Shown here in pieces: positions 45,244 to 55,188 of a DNA stretch of 64,000 nucleotides. Origin of the DNA: Thermoanaerobacterium xylanolyticum LX-11 (lineage in GTDB: Bacteria > Bacillota > Thermoanaerobacteria > Thermoanaerobacterales > Thermoanaerobacteraceae). The notes under the pieces are model-generated. The model did not search any database and had not been told where the DNA came from. It worked only from the letters and a program-made list of their open reading frames with translations. Location: positions 1,003,001 to 1,067,000 of the forward strand of contig NC_015555.1 of assembly GCF_000189775.2 (NCBI RefSeq). Direction: 5' to 3'. Both the position numbers and the translations under genes were made by a program. Numbering within the stretch: position 1 is the stretch's first letter; every line of letters starts with the position of its first letter.

Positions 45244-45931
45244 TAGAATGATAGAAATTGAGTGGCTTAATAAAACGGTAGAAATTTATAATAAAGAATT
45301 TGATATAAAGATTATTAAACAAGAATTAAATGATTATTTAAAGGACAAAGTTATTTCTGATGATAATAGAAAAAAATGTGTAAATATACTGACAAGTACG
45401 TGGGTTTCAATGCCTGATGAATTTTCCAACTTGAGAGATAAGGCAATAAAGTTATACAATGATGCAAATGAAAATGAGAGATTATTAATTAATTGGTCAA
45501 TGATGATGCTTGCTTTTCCTATATTTTGCGATATTATTGACACGATAGGTAAATTATTATATTTGCAAGATGATTTTGCAATTAAAACTGTTTTAAATAG
45601 GATATATGATAAATGGGGTGAGAGGAGCACAGTAAAATATGCTGTTCCTAGAATTATATATTCAATGGTACAATGGAAAGTTCTTGAAAAGAAAAAGCCA
45701 GGAATATGCCAAAAGGCAAACATGATTGCCATAGACAATGTTGACATAGAGTTATTTTTTATAGAATGTTATATGAGATCATTTAAAAAAGATTATGTAA
45801 ATTTTTATGAAGTAAATAAATTAAATCCTTCTTTTCCATTTAGATTATCTATAGAGACTATAGATATACATAATTCGGATTCATTAAATTTATATAAAGT
45901 AAATAACAATTTACTTATCACTTTTGCATGA
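45224..45931 (+). CDS. brxA: BREX protein BrxA (DUF1819-like)
   Basis: A 235-residue mostly helical protein. The segment DDFAIKTVLNRIYDKWGERS followed by TVKYAVPRIIYSMVQWKVLE is the winged-helix-like DNA-binding part expected in BrxA. Its place after pglZ is that of BrxA in type 3 BREX. GGAAG precedes ATG 45224; ATG 45248 is an alternative. Similarity is weaker than for the other BREX genes and relies in part on gene order. Confidence 0.7.
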   Translation: MQKVGFDRMIEIEWLNKTVEIYNKEFDIKIIKQELNDYLKDKVISDDNRKKCVNILTSTWVSMPDEFSNLRDKAIKLYNDANENERLLINWSMMMLAFPIFCDIIDTIGKLLYLQDDFAIKTVLNRIYDKWGERSTVKYAVPRIIYSMVQWKVLEKKKPGICQKANMIAIDNVDIELFFIECYMRSFKKDYVNFYEVNKLNPSFPFRLSIETIDIHNSDSLNLYKVNNNLLITFA

Positions 45932-45959
45932 TAATTATGATATTTGAAGGTGATTTATT

Positions 45960-47624
45960 TTGGAAGCAATGCATGTCGTTTTAAAATACAATGATTCATT
46001 GTACAGTGTTGATACAATTGAAGAGCATATAAATGTAATTAAGAAAAAGGGAAAAGTAATTTGGGGCATAATAAAGCCAAATGAAAATAGTCCAGGTATA
46101 GGCAGAGATAAAATTAAAACGATAAATGATCAAATTCAAAATGGTATTGAGATAAAGGCATTTTTTTATAATCAAGGACATATTAGAGGTATTGGCTTAA
46201 TAAGCAGATTTTGGGATAGAGATGAAATGAGGAATGGACAATATATAGAATTCATTCCTGAATATTATAGATCAGATATAAATAAGTGTGTTGGAGGAAT
46301 AGAATTAAGAGAAATTACTAAAATAGATGATGATTCATTTGAAAGAGAAAATTTATATCAGCATGATAGAACTGAGAGAATAAATTTTGGAAATCAAGTA
46401 AACCCAATGTATGTTTTTGAAAAGGAGCCAAGATCATACTTTTCAAAAAAAGGTTCCGATATAATTGAAGATATTGAGGTAAAGGAAGATATGGAAAATA
46501 CTTATAACACCATCAAAGATGAAATTACAAACATTAAAAACTACATAAGAAGCAGTGGATTTTTATATGATGATAATCTGATTGAAAACTACTACCTGTC
46601 TTTGAAGACGAAGCCTTTTTTAATATTGGCAGGTATATCAGGGACAGGCAAAAGCAAGCTGGCAAGGCTTTTTGCTGAAGCCATTGGTGCGACTGCGGAA
46701 AATGGCCGCTTTAAGCTTGTGCCTGTTAGGCCTGACTGGTCTGACTCTACAGACTTATTGGGGTATAAGGATCTAAATGGCAGATTTCATCCTGGAGTTC
46801 TTACTACTTTTGTAAAAGATGCGATGGAAAATCCTCAAAAGCCGTATTTCTTTGTCTTGGATGAGATGAACCTTGCAAGAGTAGAGTACTACTTCAGCGA
46901 TGTCTTGTCCATCATAGAATCGCGAAATAAAGTTAATAAAACTATTGTCACAGACAGACTTTTAAATAGAGAGCTCTTAGATAAGGATTCTTTTAGCGAA
47001 TACGGTGATATATACATACCTGATAATCTGTATTTTATAGGTACAGTAAATATGGATGAGACTACATTTCCATTTAGCAAGAAGGTTTTAGACAGGGCAA
47101 ATGTAATAGAATTGTCCGATGTGGACCTTGACTATGCCTTTGAAGACGTAGAAGAGGTATCGCCAAAGACATTAAACAATGCTTTTTTAAGAAGCGATTT
47201 TCTTATGCTGAAAGACTGTGCTGGATATGATGATATCGTAGATGATACAATATCCATATTGAAAAACATAAACGTTGTATTGGGATATTACCGCTTTGGA
47301 TACAGGGTTAGAGATGAGATATGCTTTTACACTATATACAATTCCATGCATGGTTTGATGGATTTCGATGATGCCATGGACTATGAGATACTTCAAAAGA
47401 TATTGCCTAGGATAAATGGCAGCAGCATAAGCATAAAGAAAATACTTATAGAGCTTTTTAAGATATGTTCAGGCAACCTTGAGAATAGGTTTGACTACGA
47501 CAGCGATGTAAGTGAGAAGATGTTTGAAGAAATAGCCAATGCGAAGTACAGAAAATCATGTGAGAAGATAGCGTTTATGACAAGGAGATATGAGGAAGAT
47601 GGTTTCACATCTTACTGGCTCTGA
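45960..47624 (+). CDS. McrB-like AAA+ NTPase with N-terminal DNA-reading-type domain
   Basis: A 554-residue protein. Residues 1-110 (GKVIWGIIKPNENSPGIGRD, IEIKAFFYNQGHIRGIG) look like a small beta-rich EVE/YTH-like reader of modified bases; this part is inference. The AAA+ domain has Walker A GISGTGKS (225-232), the Walker B/McrB-type DEMNLARVEYYFSD (301-314) and GTVNMDE (361-367). It would drive the nuclease encoded next. It starts with TTG 45960 (AAGGTGA upstream), 28 bases after brxA, and overlaps the nuclease gene by 35 bases. It probably belongs to the BREX transcription unit. Confidence 0.82.
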   Translation: MEAMHVVLKYNDSLYSVDTIEEHINVIKKKGKVIWGIIKPNENSPGIGRDKIKTINDQIQNGIEIKAFFYNQGHIRGIGLISRFWDRDEMRNGQYIEFIPEYYRSDINKCVGGIELREITKIDDDSFERENLYQHDRTERINFGNQVNPMYVFEKEPRSYFSKKGSDIIEDIEVKEDMENTYNTIKDEITNIKNYIRSSGFLYDDNLIENYYLSLKTKPFLILAGISGTGKSKLARLFAEAIGATAENGRFKLVPVRPDWSDSTDLLGYKDLNGRFHPGVLTTFVKDAMENPQKPYFFVLDEMNLARVEYYFSDVLSIIESRNKVNKTIVTDRLLNRELLDKDSFSEYGDIYIPDNLYFIGTVNMDETTFPFSKKVLDRANVIELSDVDLDYAFEDVEEVSPKTLNNAFLRSDFLMLKDCAGYDDIVDDTISILKNINVVLGYYRFGYRVRDEICFYTIYNSMHGLMDFDDAMDYEILQKILPRINGSSISIKKILIELFKICSGNLENRFDYDSDVSEKMFEEIANAKYRKSCEKIAFMTRRYEEDGFTSYWL

Positions 47625-50064
47625 TATAGAACTTCTATACATATGGACTCCTAAGTTTTACTTCACTATAAAGGGGTCTCTTAAAGATCCCGATATGATG
47701 AAGCTTGATATAAATAAAGGCGTAAAATCAAGTGTAAAGATATCATGCAGAGATGAATATGTGGCAGAAGTTTATTCGCAGGAGTTGGGAGAGGCCATAC
47801 AATTGTCTAGTGAAATCGACCCTTTATTTTTTGAGCAACAGAATTATGAAATAGTAATAGAGAAGATATCAGAGTGCGATATTGAGTTTTATCACGATAA
47901 TATCAATATAAGAAATAAAGTCAGTCCTGTAGGTCATGCGAAAAAAATCTTAACAGGTGTTGTCAATTTCACCAATGACATCGGCTTATCTGATTTGATA
48001 ATCAAAGTTGATGGCAAAGAGTACCTGAGAGTGGAGATAGAAGTTTACCCTTCAAAGATAGATTATCTAAATGATTATAATGCGATTTTAAAGGATATAA
48101 ATGATGAGCTTTATAATTTGATTTTTGACTTTTATAAAAAGACTTATTTATTGACCGGACTTAATGACACTGTTGGCAATACCCTTACAGAGTTTTTTGC
48201 CATAATAAATCTTATATTTGATAGACTTGATCGTGCAATCGGGATAGTATTGAAAATGCCGCATCACGTATTGGCAAAAGAGAGGGTTGTTGAGAACAAC
48301 TACAAGGTTAAGAGAGTAGACAATGAATGTATAAAGTGGATAAACAGGCATCAGCAGTATGTAAAAGCTTCAGGTGACGTGATTGCTGTTGAAAAAGCGC
48401 TGTCTTTAAAAAATACTGTGACATTTGATACATTTGAAAACAGGCTTATAAAGTACATGATAAAGTCTGTGATAAACAGGCTTAGAATGCTTAAAAAGCG
48501 GTATATAGGCAAGAGTGACAATGGCACTGCAATTGTGGATAGGGATATAGTAGATAAGATAGATATGATGATTACAAAGCTTGATAAACATATTTCTACT
48601 ACGTTTTTAAAAGATGTTGGAGACATATACACAATGAATTCATTGTCGCTTGTTCTAAACATGGCAGCAGGGTATAGAGAGGTTTACAAATACTACATCA
48701 TGTTATTGAAGGGTCTCATGATGAGAGAGGGCTTTATCAAGATTTCTACCAAGAATATGGCGCTTCTGTACGAGTACTGGTGCTTTATAAAGCTTAATTC
48801 GATACTTAGGCATAAGTACAATCTTGTAAGGCAGGACATCATAAAGTTTGATAAAAGTGGCTTATCTGTAAAGATAAAGATGGGAGATAAGGCAAAAGTA
48901 GAATATCAGAATCCTAGAAATGGCGAAAGGTATTTTTTGGCTTACAATAATAAGTATGGTGATACTGCGACAGTAGCCCAAAAACCTGATAATGCCTTGT
49001 CTCTGGAGAAAAAGGGTTCTAATGTCAAATACAATTATATATTTGATGCAAAGTACAGGATATGCTATGACAATGACTACTTAAAAAAGTATTTTACACC
49101 TGGCCCTGAAGAGGATGATATAAATACAATGCACAGGTACAGAGATGCAATCGTGTATGAGAACAAGGATAATCACAATTTTGAGAGGGCTTTTTTTGGT
49201 GCATTTGTTCTCTTTCCTTATTCAAAAGAGGATGAATATAAAAATCATCAATTTTATAAAAGCATCGAGAAAGTAGGCGTGGGAGGCCTTCCTTTTTTGC
49301 CAAATGCGACACATCTTGTGGAAGATCTGCTAGACGAGGTAATTACTGATTCGCCTGAAACTGCATTTGAAAGTACAGTATTGCAGCATGGGATGTATGA
49401 GTATATTGAGAAGATAGAATTCAATGAAAAAGAAGTTTTAGTTGGCAATTTAAGCAGCCATAAACAGTTGGAGGTAAATCTCAAATATAAGTTTTACCAT
49501 ATACCGTATTCTGAAATTAGATCTTCAATTAAATATATAAAATATATAGCAATTGCTCAGACAAAAGCAAAGGGCTTTGGTGATGATGCAGGCATAAGGT
49601 ATTATGGTAAAGTAAAGAGCTTTGAAATATTAAAGAGAAGCGAGATTAAGGAGATACCAAAGGATTCGGATGAACTATATGTCAGATTTAAGGTTGATAA
49701 ATGGGAAAAATTAGATAAAAAGATTGATTTGGCAAGATATAGAGTGCGTCGTCGCTTTTATACGAATCTATTCCTTTTAAAAAATGCCAATATTGTTCCA
49801 GATCTTTTGATAAAGACGAAAGAAGATTATAGATTGTATCTTGAGCTTAAAAGGCTAGATAAGATAAAAGTTGATATAGATAAAAATGATGTAGACGACG
49901 ATACAATGGTAACAGGAATAGCATTTAAGGATCTTAATATTTCTTTCACTGGTGATTCTTACCGTGTTTACAAAAATTCGATTTTAGTAGATAATATTAA
50001 TGTAGATGATTTTAGAAAAAAGCCTAATATTGCGATAAAAAGAATTAAAAGTCATGTTAAATAG
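47590..50064 (+). CDS. McrC-like DUF2357/PD-(D/E)XK nuclease, partner of the McrB-like protein
   Basis: An 824-residue protein. The N-terminal beta-rich part (about 1-200) fits the DUF2357 scaffold; a helical middle with NTVTFDTFENRLIKYMI is typical of that family. The nuclease core follows: LYEYWCFIKLNSILR, then YIFDAKYRI with Asp 486 and Lys 488 of the PD-(D/E)XK site. It is the likely DNA-cutting subunit of an McrBC-like pair. AAGGAG precedes ATG 47590; ATG 47599 is possible. No gene follows in the unit. Confidence 0.8.
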   Translation: MRKMVSHLTGSDIELLYIWTPKFYFTIKGSLKDPDMMKLDINKGVKSSVKISCRDEYVAEVYSQELGEAIQLSSEIDPLFFEQQNYEIVIEKISECDIEFYHDNINIRNKVSPVGHAKKILTGVVNFTNDIGLSDLIIKVDGKEYLRVEIEVYPSKIDYLNDYNAILKDINDELYNLIFDFYKKTYLLTGLNDTVGNTLTEFFAIINLIFDRLDRAIGIVLKMPHHVLAKERVVENNYKVKRVDNECIKWINRHQQYVKASGDVIAVEKALSLKNTVTFDTFENRLIKYMIKSVINRLRMLKKRYIGKSDNGTAIVDRDIVDKIDMMITKLDKHISTTFLKDVGDIYTMNSLSLVLNMAAGYREVYKYYIMLLKGLMMREGFIKISTKNMALLYEYWCFIKLNSILRHKYNLVRQDIIKFDKSGLSVKIKMGDKAKVEYQNPRNGERYFLAYNNKYGDTATVAQKPDNALSLEKKGSNVKYNYIFDAKYRICYDNDYLKKYFTPGPEEDDINTMHRYRDAIVYENKDNHNFERAFFGAFVLFPYSKEDEYKNHQFYKSIEKVGVGGLPFLPNATHLVEDLLDEVITDSPETAFESTVLQHGMYEYIEKIEFNEKEVLVGNLSSHKQLEVNLKYKFYHIPYSEIRSSIKYIKYIAIAQTKAKGFGDDAGIRYYGKVKSFEILKRSEIKEIPKDSDELYVRFKVDKWEKLDKKIDLARYRVRRRFYTNLFLLKNANIVPDLLIKTKEDYRLYLELKRLDKIKVDIDKNDVDDDTMVTGIAFKDLNISFTGDSYRVYKNSILVDNINVDDFRKKPNIAIKRIKSHVK

Positions 50065-50125
50065 TTTGTAAGTAGACTTCTAACAGTAAAACTATACACT
50101 GCTTTTATAATTGGAGGCAGAAATT

Positions 50126-51820
50126 ATGTTAAATCTGCTTATTTTGTTGGCCGAAAGATTCAGCATGATAGGACTTTTGGCTTTTATCTTGTCAAAGGCA
50201 AACTTTTTTAAAAAGGTTATAAGCAATAATGTGAGTTATAAGGATCTTTCGATACTCATAGCCATATTCAGCTTAATAGGCATTATAGGAACGTATGTAG
50301 GTATTCCTATAAATGGTGCTATTGCCAATTCAAGGGTCGTAGGACCAATGATAGCAGGACTTTTAGGTGGACCTTTTATCGGGCTTATTGTGGGGTTCAT
50401 AGCTGGGTTTCACAGATTTTTAATAGGCGGATTTACGGCTTTAGCGTGTGGAATATCGACAACGGCGGAAGGACTTATAGGCGGCATCATAAAGAAATAC
50501 TATAAAAATACGGTTGATTGGAAAATAGCATTTTTAGCAGGCATAATTGGTGAAACATTGCAGATGGTATTGATCCTTGCCATATCGAGACCTTTTGTCA
50601 GTGCACTATCACTGGTAAAGGTGATTGGCATACCTATGATATTGGTCAATTCAACTGGGATTGCTGTGTTTATGCTGATCATCAAATCAGTATTTGATGA
50701 GATTGACACGATACAGTCAAGACAAGCCAAGATAATCCTTGATATTACGTCTAAGACAATACCGTACATTAGAAATGGGCTAAATAGTGATACGGCAAAA
50801 ATTGTTTCCGAGATCATATATGAGGCGATTGATGTAGATGCTGTCGCCATAACAGATATGAAGACGATTTTGGCATCTGTAGGATTAGATGAAGCGGATG
50901 AAAATTGTCATCTATTTAAAAAGTCTGAAGTGAATGCATTTAGGTTTAAAAAGGTCTATGTGGAAAACAGCAAAAAAGGTTTGTGCCTTTTATCGTCTGT
51001 GACAGCACCTCTATACTGTTATGATGAATTAGTTGGCACACTTAAAGTTTTTCGAAAGAATAAGTTTGTAAACAGCACAGATATAGAAGTTGCAAAAGGA
51101 CTAAGCAATTTGATTTCGAATCAGCTTGAAATCGCTGATGCAGAAAACCAGAAAAGGATTGCCGACGAGATGAAGTTTAATGCACTGCAATCACAGATAA
51201 ATCCGCATTTTCTCTTTAATGCGCTTAATACTGTCATTTCATTTATACAGTACAATCCCGATGGTGCCAGTAGGCTTCTTATCACATTGAGCGAATATTT
51301 AAGAAACAACCTAAGACATGCTGGAAAATGGATAACTGTAGGCAAGGAAATCGAAAATATAGATGACTATTTGTTTATAGAAAAAGCTCGCTTTGGCGAA
51401 AAGATAAATGTGGTCAAGGATATTGATGGTGATATTCTAAACATGTACATCCCTGCTTTGTTGATACAGCCTATTGTGGAAAATGCTGTGAAACACGGCA
51501 TTCTTCCAAAAGACAATGGTGGCACAGTAATAATAAAGGCCAAAAACAACAAGGATTTTATCAGGTTTTCTGTGGAAGACGACGGAGAGGGAATGGATAA
51601 TCAGATGCGTTTAAAGATTTTAAACGGTGAGTCGGGAAACAATGCAGGTATAGGCCTTCACAATGTGTACGAAAGGGTTAAAAGCATATATAAAGGTGCT
51701 TCCTTTAAGATAGATAGCAAAAAAGGACATGGTACAAAAGTTTCGTTTGACTTTCCAAAATTTTATGAAGAAAGGAAGGAGGAAATTTTTGGTGGTTTTA
51801 AGGTCTCTAATAGTGGATGA
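50126..51820 (+). CDS. LytS/BtsS-type sensor histidine kinase
   Basis: A 564-residue membrane kinase: N-terminal 5TM-Lyt region (about 1-190, with GPMIAGLLGGPFIGLIVGFI), GAF-like domain (about 210-345), then His-kinase domain with QSQINPHFLFNALNT (phospho-His in NPHFLFN) and an ATPase domain with VENAVKHG and DGEGM. ATG 50126 follows GGAGG. It overlaps the response regulator gene by about 30 bases. Together with the CstA-type transporter it resembles the BtsS/BtsR pyruvate-sensing system of enterobacteria, so extracellular pyruvate or a similar nutrient is a plausible signal. Confidence 0.88.
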   Translation: MLNLLILLAERFSMIGLLAFILSKANFFKKVISNNVSYKDLSILIAIFSLIGIIGTYVGIPINGAIANSRVVGPMIAGLLGGPFIGLIVGFIAGFHRFLIGGFTALACGISTTAEGLIGGIIKKYYKNTVDWKIAFLAGIIGETLQMVLILAISRPFVSALSLVKVIGIPMILVNSTGIAVFMLIIKSVFDEIDTIQSRQAKIILDITSKTIPYIRNGLNSDTAKIVSEIIYEAIDVDAVAITDMKTILASVGLDEADENCHLFKKSEVNAFRFKKVYVENSKKGLCLLSSVTAPLYCYDELVGTLKVFRKNKFVNSTDIEVAKGLSNLISNQLEIADAENQKRIADEMKFNALQSQINPHFLFNALNTVISFIQYNPDGASRLLITLSEYLRNNLRHAGKWITVGKEIENIDDYLFIEKARFGEKINVVKDIDGDILNMYIPALLIQPIVENAVKHGILPKDNGGTVIIKAKNNKDFIRFSVEDDGEGMDNQMRLKILNGESGNNAGIGLHNVYERVKSIYKGASFKIDSKKGHGTKVSFDFPKFYEERKEEIFGGFKVSNSG

Positions 51821-52559
51821 TGAAATTCCTGCAATAGAAGGATTAAAGCATCTTTTAGAAGATTATAAGAATACTTTAGAAGTCGTAGGGACAGCTACAA
51901 ACGGTACAGAGGCATTTGAGAAGATCATAAGTTTAAAGCCAGATGTGGTCTTTTTAGATATAGACATACCAAAGATAAATGGAATCAATGTTGCAAGCAA
52001 TATATCATCGCTTGAGAAGGTGCCATTAGTCATATTTGTCACAGCGTACGATAGCTATGCGGTAGATGCTTTTGAGATTGGTGCTGTTGACTATCTTTTA
52101 AAACCCATAAATCCATGCAGATTAAGTAAAACCATCAATAAAATAGCCGGGATGATAGATAAACCGGATCAATGGAAAAACTATATAGACAACGAGGCGA
52201 AATTCTTTGAAAAGCAATTTAATAAGTTGCCTGTTGAGAAGTTTGGCAGGATAAGGCTTATAGATTTTGATGAAATCGTGTATGCAGAAGCGATGGAAGG
52301 TAAAGTCTTAATAAAAACCAAAAACGACATATTTGAATACAATGATACTATGAAGAATTTAGAAAATCGGCTTAAAGAGTCATTATTCTTAAGAGTGCAA
52401 AAAAGCTTCATAGTTAATTTGAATAATGTTGTAGAGATACTGCCGTGGTTTAAAGGGACTTATTGGCTTACAATGAATGACGATAAAAAAACTAAAATTT
52501 CTGTCGGCAAAAATAAGATAAAAGAACTTAAAATGATATTAGGCCTTAGCAGAAATTAG
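51789..52559 (+). CDS. LytTR-type response regulator
   Basis: About 256 residues. The receiver domain has SLIVDDEIPA, the phospho-Asp in DVVFLDIDIP, and Lys in DYLLKPINP; the C-terminal LytTR DNA-binding domain has RIRLIDFDEIVYAEA and RVQKSFIVNLNNV. TTG 51789 or GTG 51792 fits the AAGGAGG at 51776-51782; the open frame extends further upstream inside the kinase gene. It probably activates the cstA gene 138 bases downstream. Confidence 0.88.
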   Translation: MVVLRSLIVDDEIPAIEGLKHLLEDYKNTLEVVGTATNGTEAFEKIISLKPDVVFLDIDIPKINGINVASNISSLEKVPLVIFVTAYDSYAVDAFEIGAVDYLLKPINPCRLSKTINKIAGMIDKPDQWKNYIDNEAKFFEKQFNKLPVEKFGRIRLIDFDEIVYAEAMEGKVLIKTKNDIFEYNDTMKNLENRLKESLFLRVQKSFIVNLNNVVEILPWFKGTYWLTMNDDKKTKISVGKNKIKELKMILGLSRN

Positions 52560-52697
52560 AAATGTAAACATTTCTTTTTGATAACGTATATTTCTTTTTA
52601 TCCATTTATCGTTTACTTTCATGGAATAATCGATGAATTTTATTTCTATTTGTCTTATACTCCTTATAGAATCAAAAATATAAGGAGGTCTTAATTT

Positions 52698-54494
52698 ATG
52701 AGTGCTATTGTATTAGTTATTGCTGCTGCATGTATATTTGCATTAGCATACCGTTTTTACGGCGCATTTATAGCATCAAAAGTTTTAGTTTTGGATGAAA
52801 CGAAAAAGACCCCTGCTTATGAGTTGGAAAATGGTTACGACTATGTACCTACAAATAAATGGGTACTTTTTGGACATCATTTTGCAGCAATTGCAGGGGC
52901 AGGTCCATTGGTAGGTCCGGTTCTTGCTGCACAATTTGGTTACTTGCCTGGTGCACTTTGGATATTGATAGGTGCAGTTTTGGCAGGTGCAGTGCATGAC
53001 ATGGTCATCTTGTTTGCATCTGTACGTCATGAAGGTAAATCCCTGGCAGAGATTGCAAGAGCAGAAGTAGGGAAATTTTCGGGCTTCGCTGCTACAATGG
53101 CTGTAATATTTATCTTGCTTATTACCGTTGCAGGTCTTGCAATCGTTGTCGTGAATTCTCTCTTCAATAGCTCATGGGGTACATTTACTGTAGGTGCTAC
53201 GATACCTATCGCATTATTTATGGCTATCTACATGAGATGGATAAGACCAAACAAAGTATCTGAAGCAACCATAATCGGTGTGGCGCTAATGATTATATCA
53301 GTTGTATCTGGCCCTGCAATTCAGCATTCAGCATTGGCACCATATCTTACATTTAATCAACATCAGATGACGATTATCATAGCTGTCTATGGACTTGTGG
53401 CTGCAGTTTTGCCAGTATGGCTGCTTTTGACACCAAGGGATTATTTAAGCACTTATATGAAGATCGGCGTTATAACATTGTTAGCTGTTGGAGTTATATT
53501 TGTAAATCCATTGATAAGAATGCCTTTGACCACAAAATTCATCCATGGCGGTGGCCCTATAATACCCGGTAAAGTATGGCCGTATGTATTTATAACTATT
53601 GCATGTGGAGCACTCTCTGGATTCCATTCTCTTATAGCTACAGGTACAACGCCTAAGATGATTAAAAGTGAAAAAGACATTTTGCCTATAGGATATGGCG
53701 CGATGCTTGTAGAAGGATTTGTATCTATAATGGCGCTTATTGCTGCTACAAGTTTGCATCCTGGTGACTATTTTGCCATAAATGTACCGCCACAGATCTT
53801 TGCACATCTTGGAATGAATACTGTTGATCTTTCAGCGCTTTCAAAAGCTGTTAGAGAGACTTTGGCAGGAAGGACTGGTGGTGCAGTTACTTTAGGCGTA
53901 GGTATGTCTTACATTTTCTCATCGATACCAGGTTTTAAAGAATTGATGTCATATTTGTATCATTTCTCAATACTTTTTGAAGCCTTGTTTATACTGACGA
54001 CAGTCGATGCAGGCACAAGAATTGGAAGGTACGTTTTGCAAGAAGCTGGTGGATATATCTACAAGCCATTAAAAAATAAGAATTGGTGGCCAGGTATCAT
54101 AATCACAAGCGTTGTATTTACATCTGCGTGGGGCTATTTGGTGTACAATGGCAGTATATCTACAATATGGCCTTTATTTGGTACATCGAATCAGCTTTTG
54201 GCATCAATTGCATTAGCAATCGGGACGACGATGCTTTTAAAGAGAGGGAAGGCAAAGTATGTTGCCATAACAGCAGTGCCTTTTGCATTCATGATAGTTA
54301 CGACAGTTACGGCGGCATATCTAAATATTGTGACAAACTACCTGCCATCAGGCAATACGGTTTTAATAGTTTTCTCAATAATAATTTTGCTATTAGCTGT
54401 AGCTATCAGCATCGACTGTGTGGTAAAGTGGATTAAGATATACAGGGAAATGCATTTGCAAAATGTAGCTGCAAATTTAGAAACATCTAATTAA
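52698..54494 (+). CDS. cstA: CstA-family transporter (pyruvate/peptide uptake)
   Basis: A 598-residue membrane protein with about 16 hydrophobic segments. FGHHFAAIAGAGPLVGPVLA near the N terminus is the CstA signature, and FGTSNQLLASIAL lies near the C terminus. CstA/BtsT proteins import pyruvate or peptides under carbon limitation. AAGGAGG precedes ATG 52698. The upstream LytS/LytT pair is the usual control partner. A hairpin terminator follows. Confidence 0.92.
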   Translation: MSAIVLVIAAACIFALAYRFYGAFIASKVLVLDETKKTPAYELENGYDYVPTNKWVLFGHHFAAIAGAGPLVGPVLAAQFGYLPGALWILIGAVLAGAVHDMVILFASVRHEGKSLAEIARAEVGKFSGFAATMAVIFILLITVAGLAIVVVNSLFNSSWGTFTVGATIPIALFMAIYMRWIRPNKVSEATIIGVALMIISVVSGPAIQHSALAPYLTFNQHQMTIIIAVYGLVAAVLPVWLLLTPRDYLSTYMKIGVITLLAVGVIFVNPLIRMPLTTKFIHGGGPIIPGKVWPYVFITIACGALSGFHSLIATGTTPKMIKSEKDILPIGYGAMLVEGFVSIMALIAATSLHPGDYFAINVPPQIFAHLGMNTVDLSALSKAVRETLAGRTGGAVTLGVGMSYIFSSIPGFKELMSYLYHFSILFEALFILTTVDAGTRIGRYVLQEAGGYIYKPLKNKNWWPGIIITSVVFTSAWGYLVYNGSISTIWPLFGTSNQLLASIALAIGTTMLLKRGKAKYVAITAVPFAFMIVTTVTAAYLNIVTNYLPSGNTVLIVFSIIILLLAVAISIDCVVKWIKIYREMHLQNVAANLETSN

Positions 54495-54504
54495 AAGCGA
54501 TAAA

Positions 54505-54529
54505 AAGGACAGGTGAAAGCCTGTCCTTA
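54505..54529. terminator. Bidirectional terminator between cstA and the ferritin-like gene
   Basis: AAGGACAGG (54505-54513) and CCTGTCCTT (54520-54528) form a 9-bp stem between two converging genes. Confidence 0.8.
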
Positions 54530-54533
54530 TGTA

Positions 54534-55022
54534 TTAATATTCTTCTTTTCTTACACCAAATTCGGCGGATTCAACCCATTCATAAGAGTGATTCAACAAT
54601 GTTATTATGTCTTCGATTATACTATAGTGCTCTTCTTCCTGCTTTATAAGGTATTTGAAGATTTCACTTTCTTTTACATCGTTGGTGTCATTTAAAAACT
54701 TTTTATAGAGATCTATGCTTTCTTTTTCTTTATCTAAAATTAGCCTGTATCCTTCAATCTGTCCCTGTATATCTTTAATGTTATTTTTAAAATCTTTTGC
54801 GTTGAAAAATATATTTTTAGCCCTTTCTAAATTCCTATCATCTTTTAATTCAAATGTAATTTCGTTCATTTTGTTTTTTAGTATTTCTGCATGTGTCATT
54901 TCATCTTTTGCCATCTCTTTAAATACATTGTAAAGTTCATTGTCTTTATTCAATTCAGCTTGATTATTGTAGTACTGTGCACCATCCAGTTCCATTTTGA
55001 TTGCATACTCTAAAGGATTCAT
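54534..55022 (-). CDS. Ferritin-like (rubrerythrin-type) protein
   Basis: A 162-residue four-helix-bundle protein. Candidate iron ligands: Glu in AIKMELDGAQYY, the KDEMTHAE helix, Glu in LDKEKESIDLY and IKQEEEHYS. These spaced Glu and ExxH patterns are those of the rubrerythrin/ferritin-like family. No rubredoxin domain is present. It may handle iron or peroxide in the anaerobe. A single gene on the minus strand. Confidence 0.8.
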   Translation of the reverse strand: MNPLEYAIKMELDGAQYYNNQAELNKDNELYNVFKEMAKDEMTHAEILKNKMNEITFELKDDRNLERAKNIFFNAKDFKNNIKDIQGQIEGYRLILDKEKESIDLYKKFLNDTNDVKESEIFKYLIKQEEEHYSIIEDIITLLNHSYEWVESAEFGVRKEEY

Positions 55023-55188
55023 ATAATCATCTCCGTTATCAACAAATAATAATTTTCTTCTAATAATATTATAACATTATTTGCTAATTAATTAAAGAGG
55101 GAAATGAAAATATTTCTTTATAAATTCTTTATAATTTGATTTTATAATACAAACATCGAACAAAATGATGAAAGAAAGGTGGTATATT

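Noticed and set aside
54083-54436. Plus-strand 117-residue frame inside cstA
   Set aside because: It is out of frame with a clear CstA protein and has no family resemblance.
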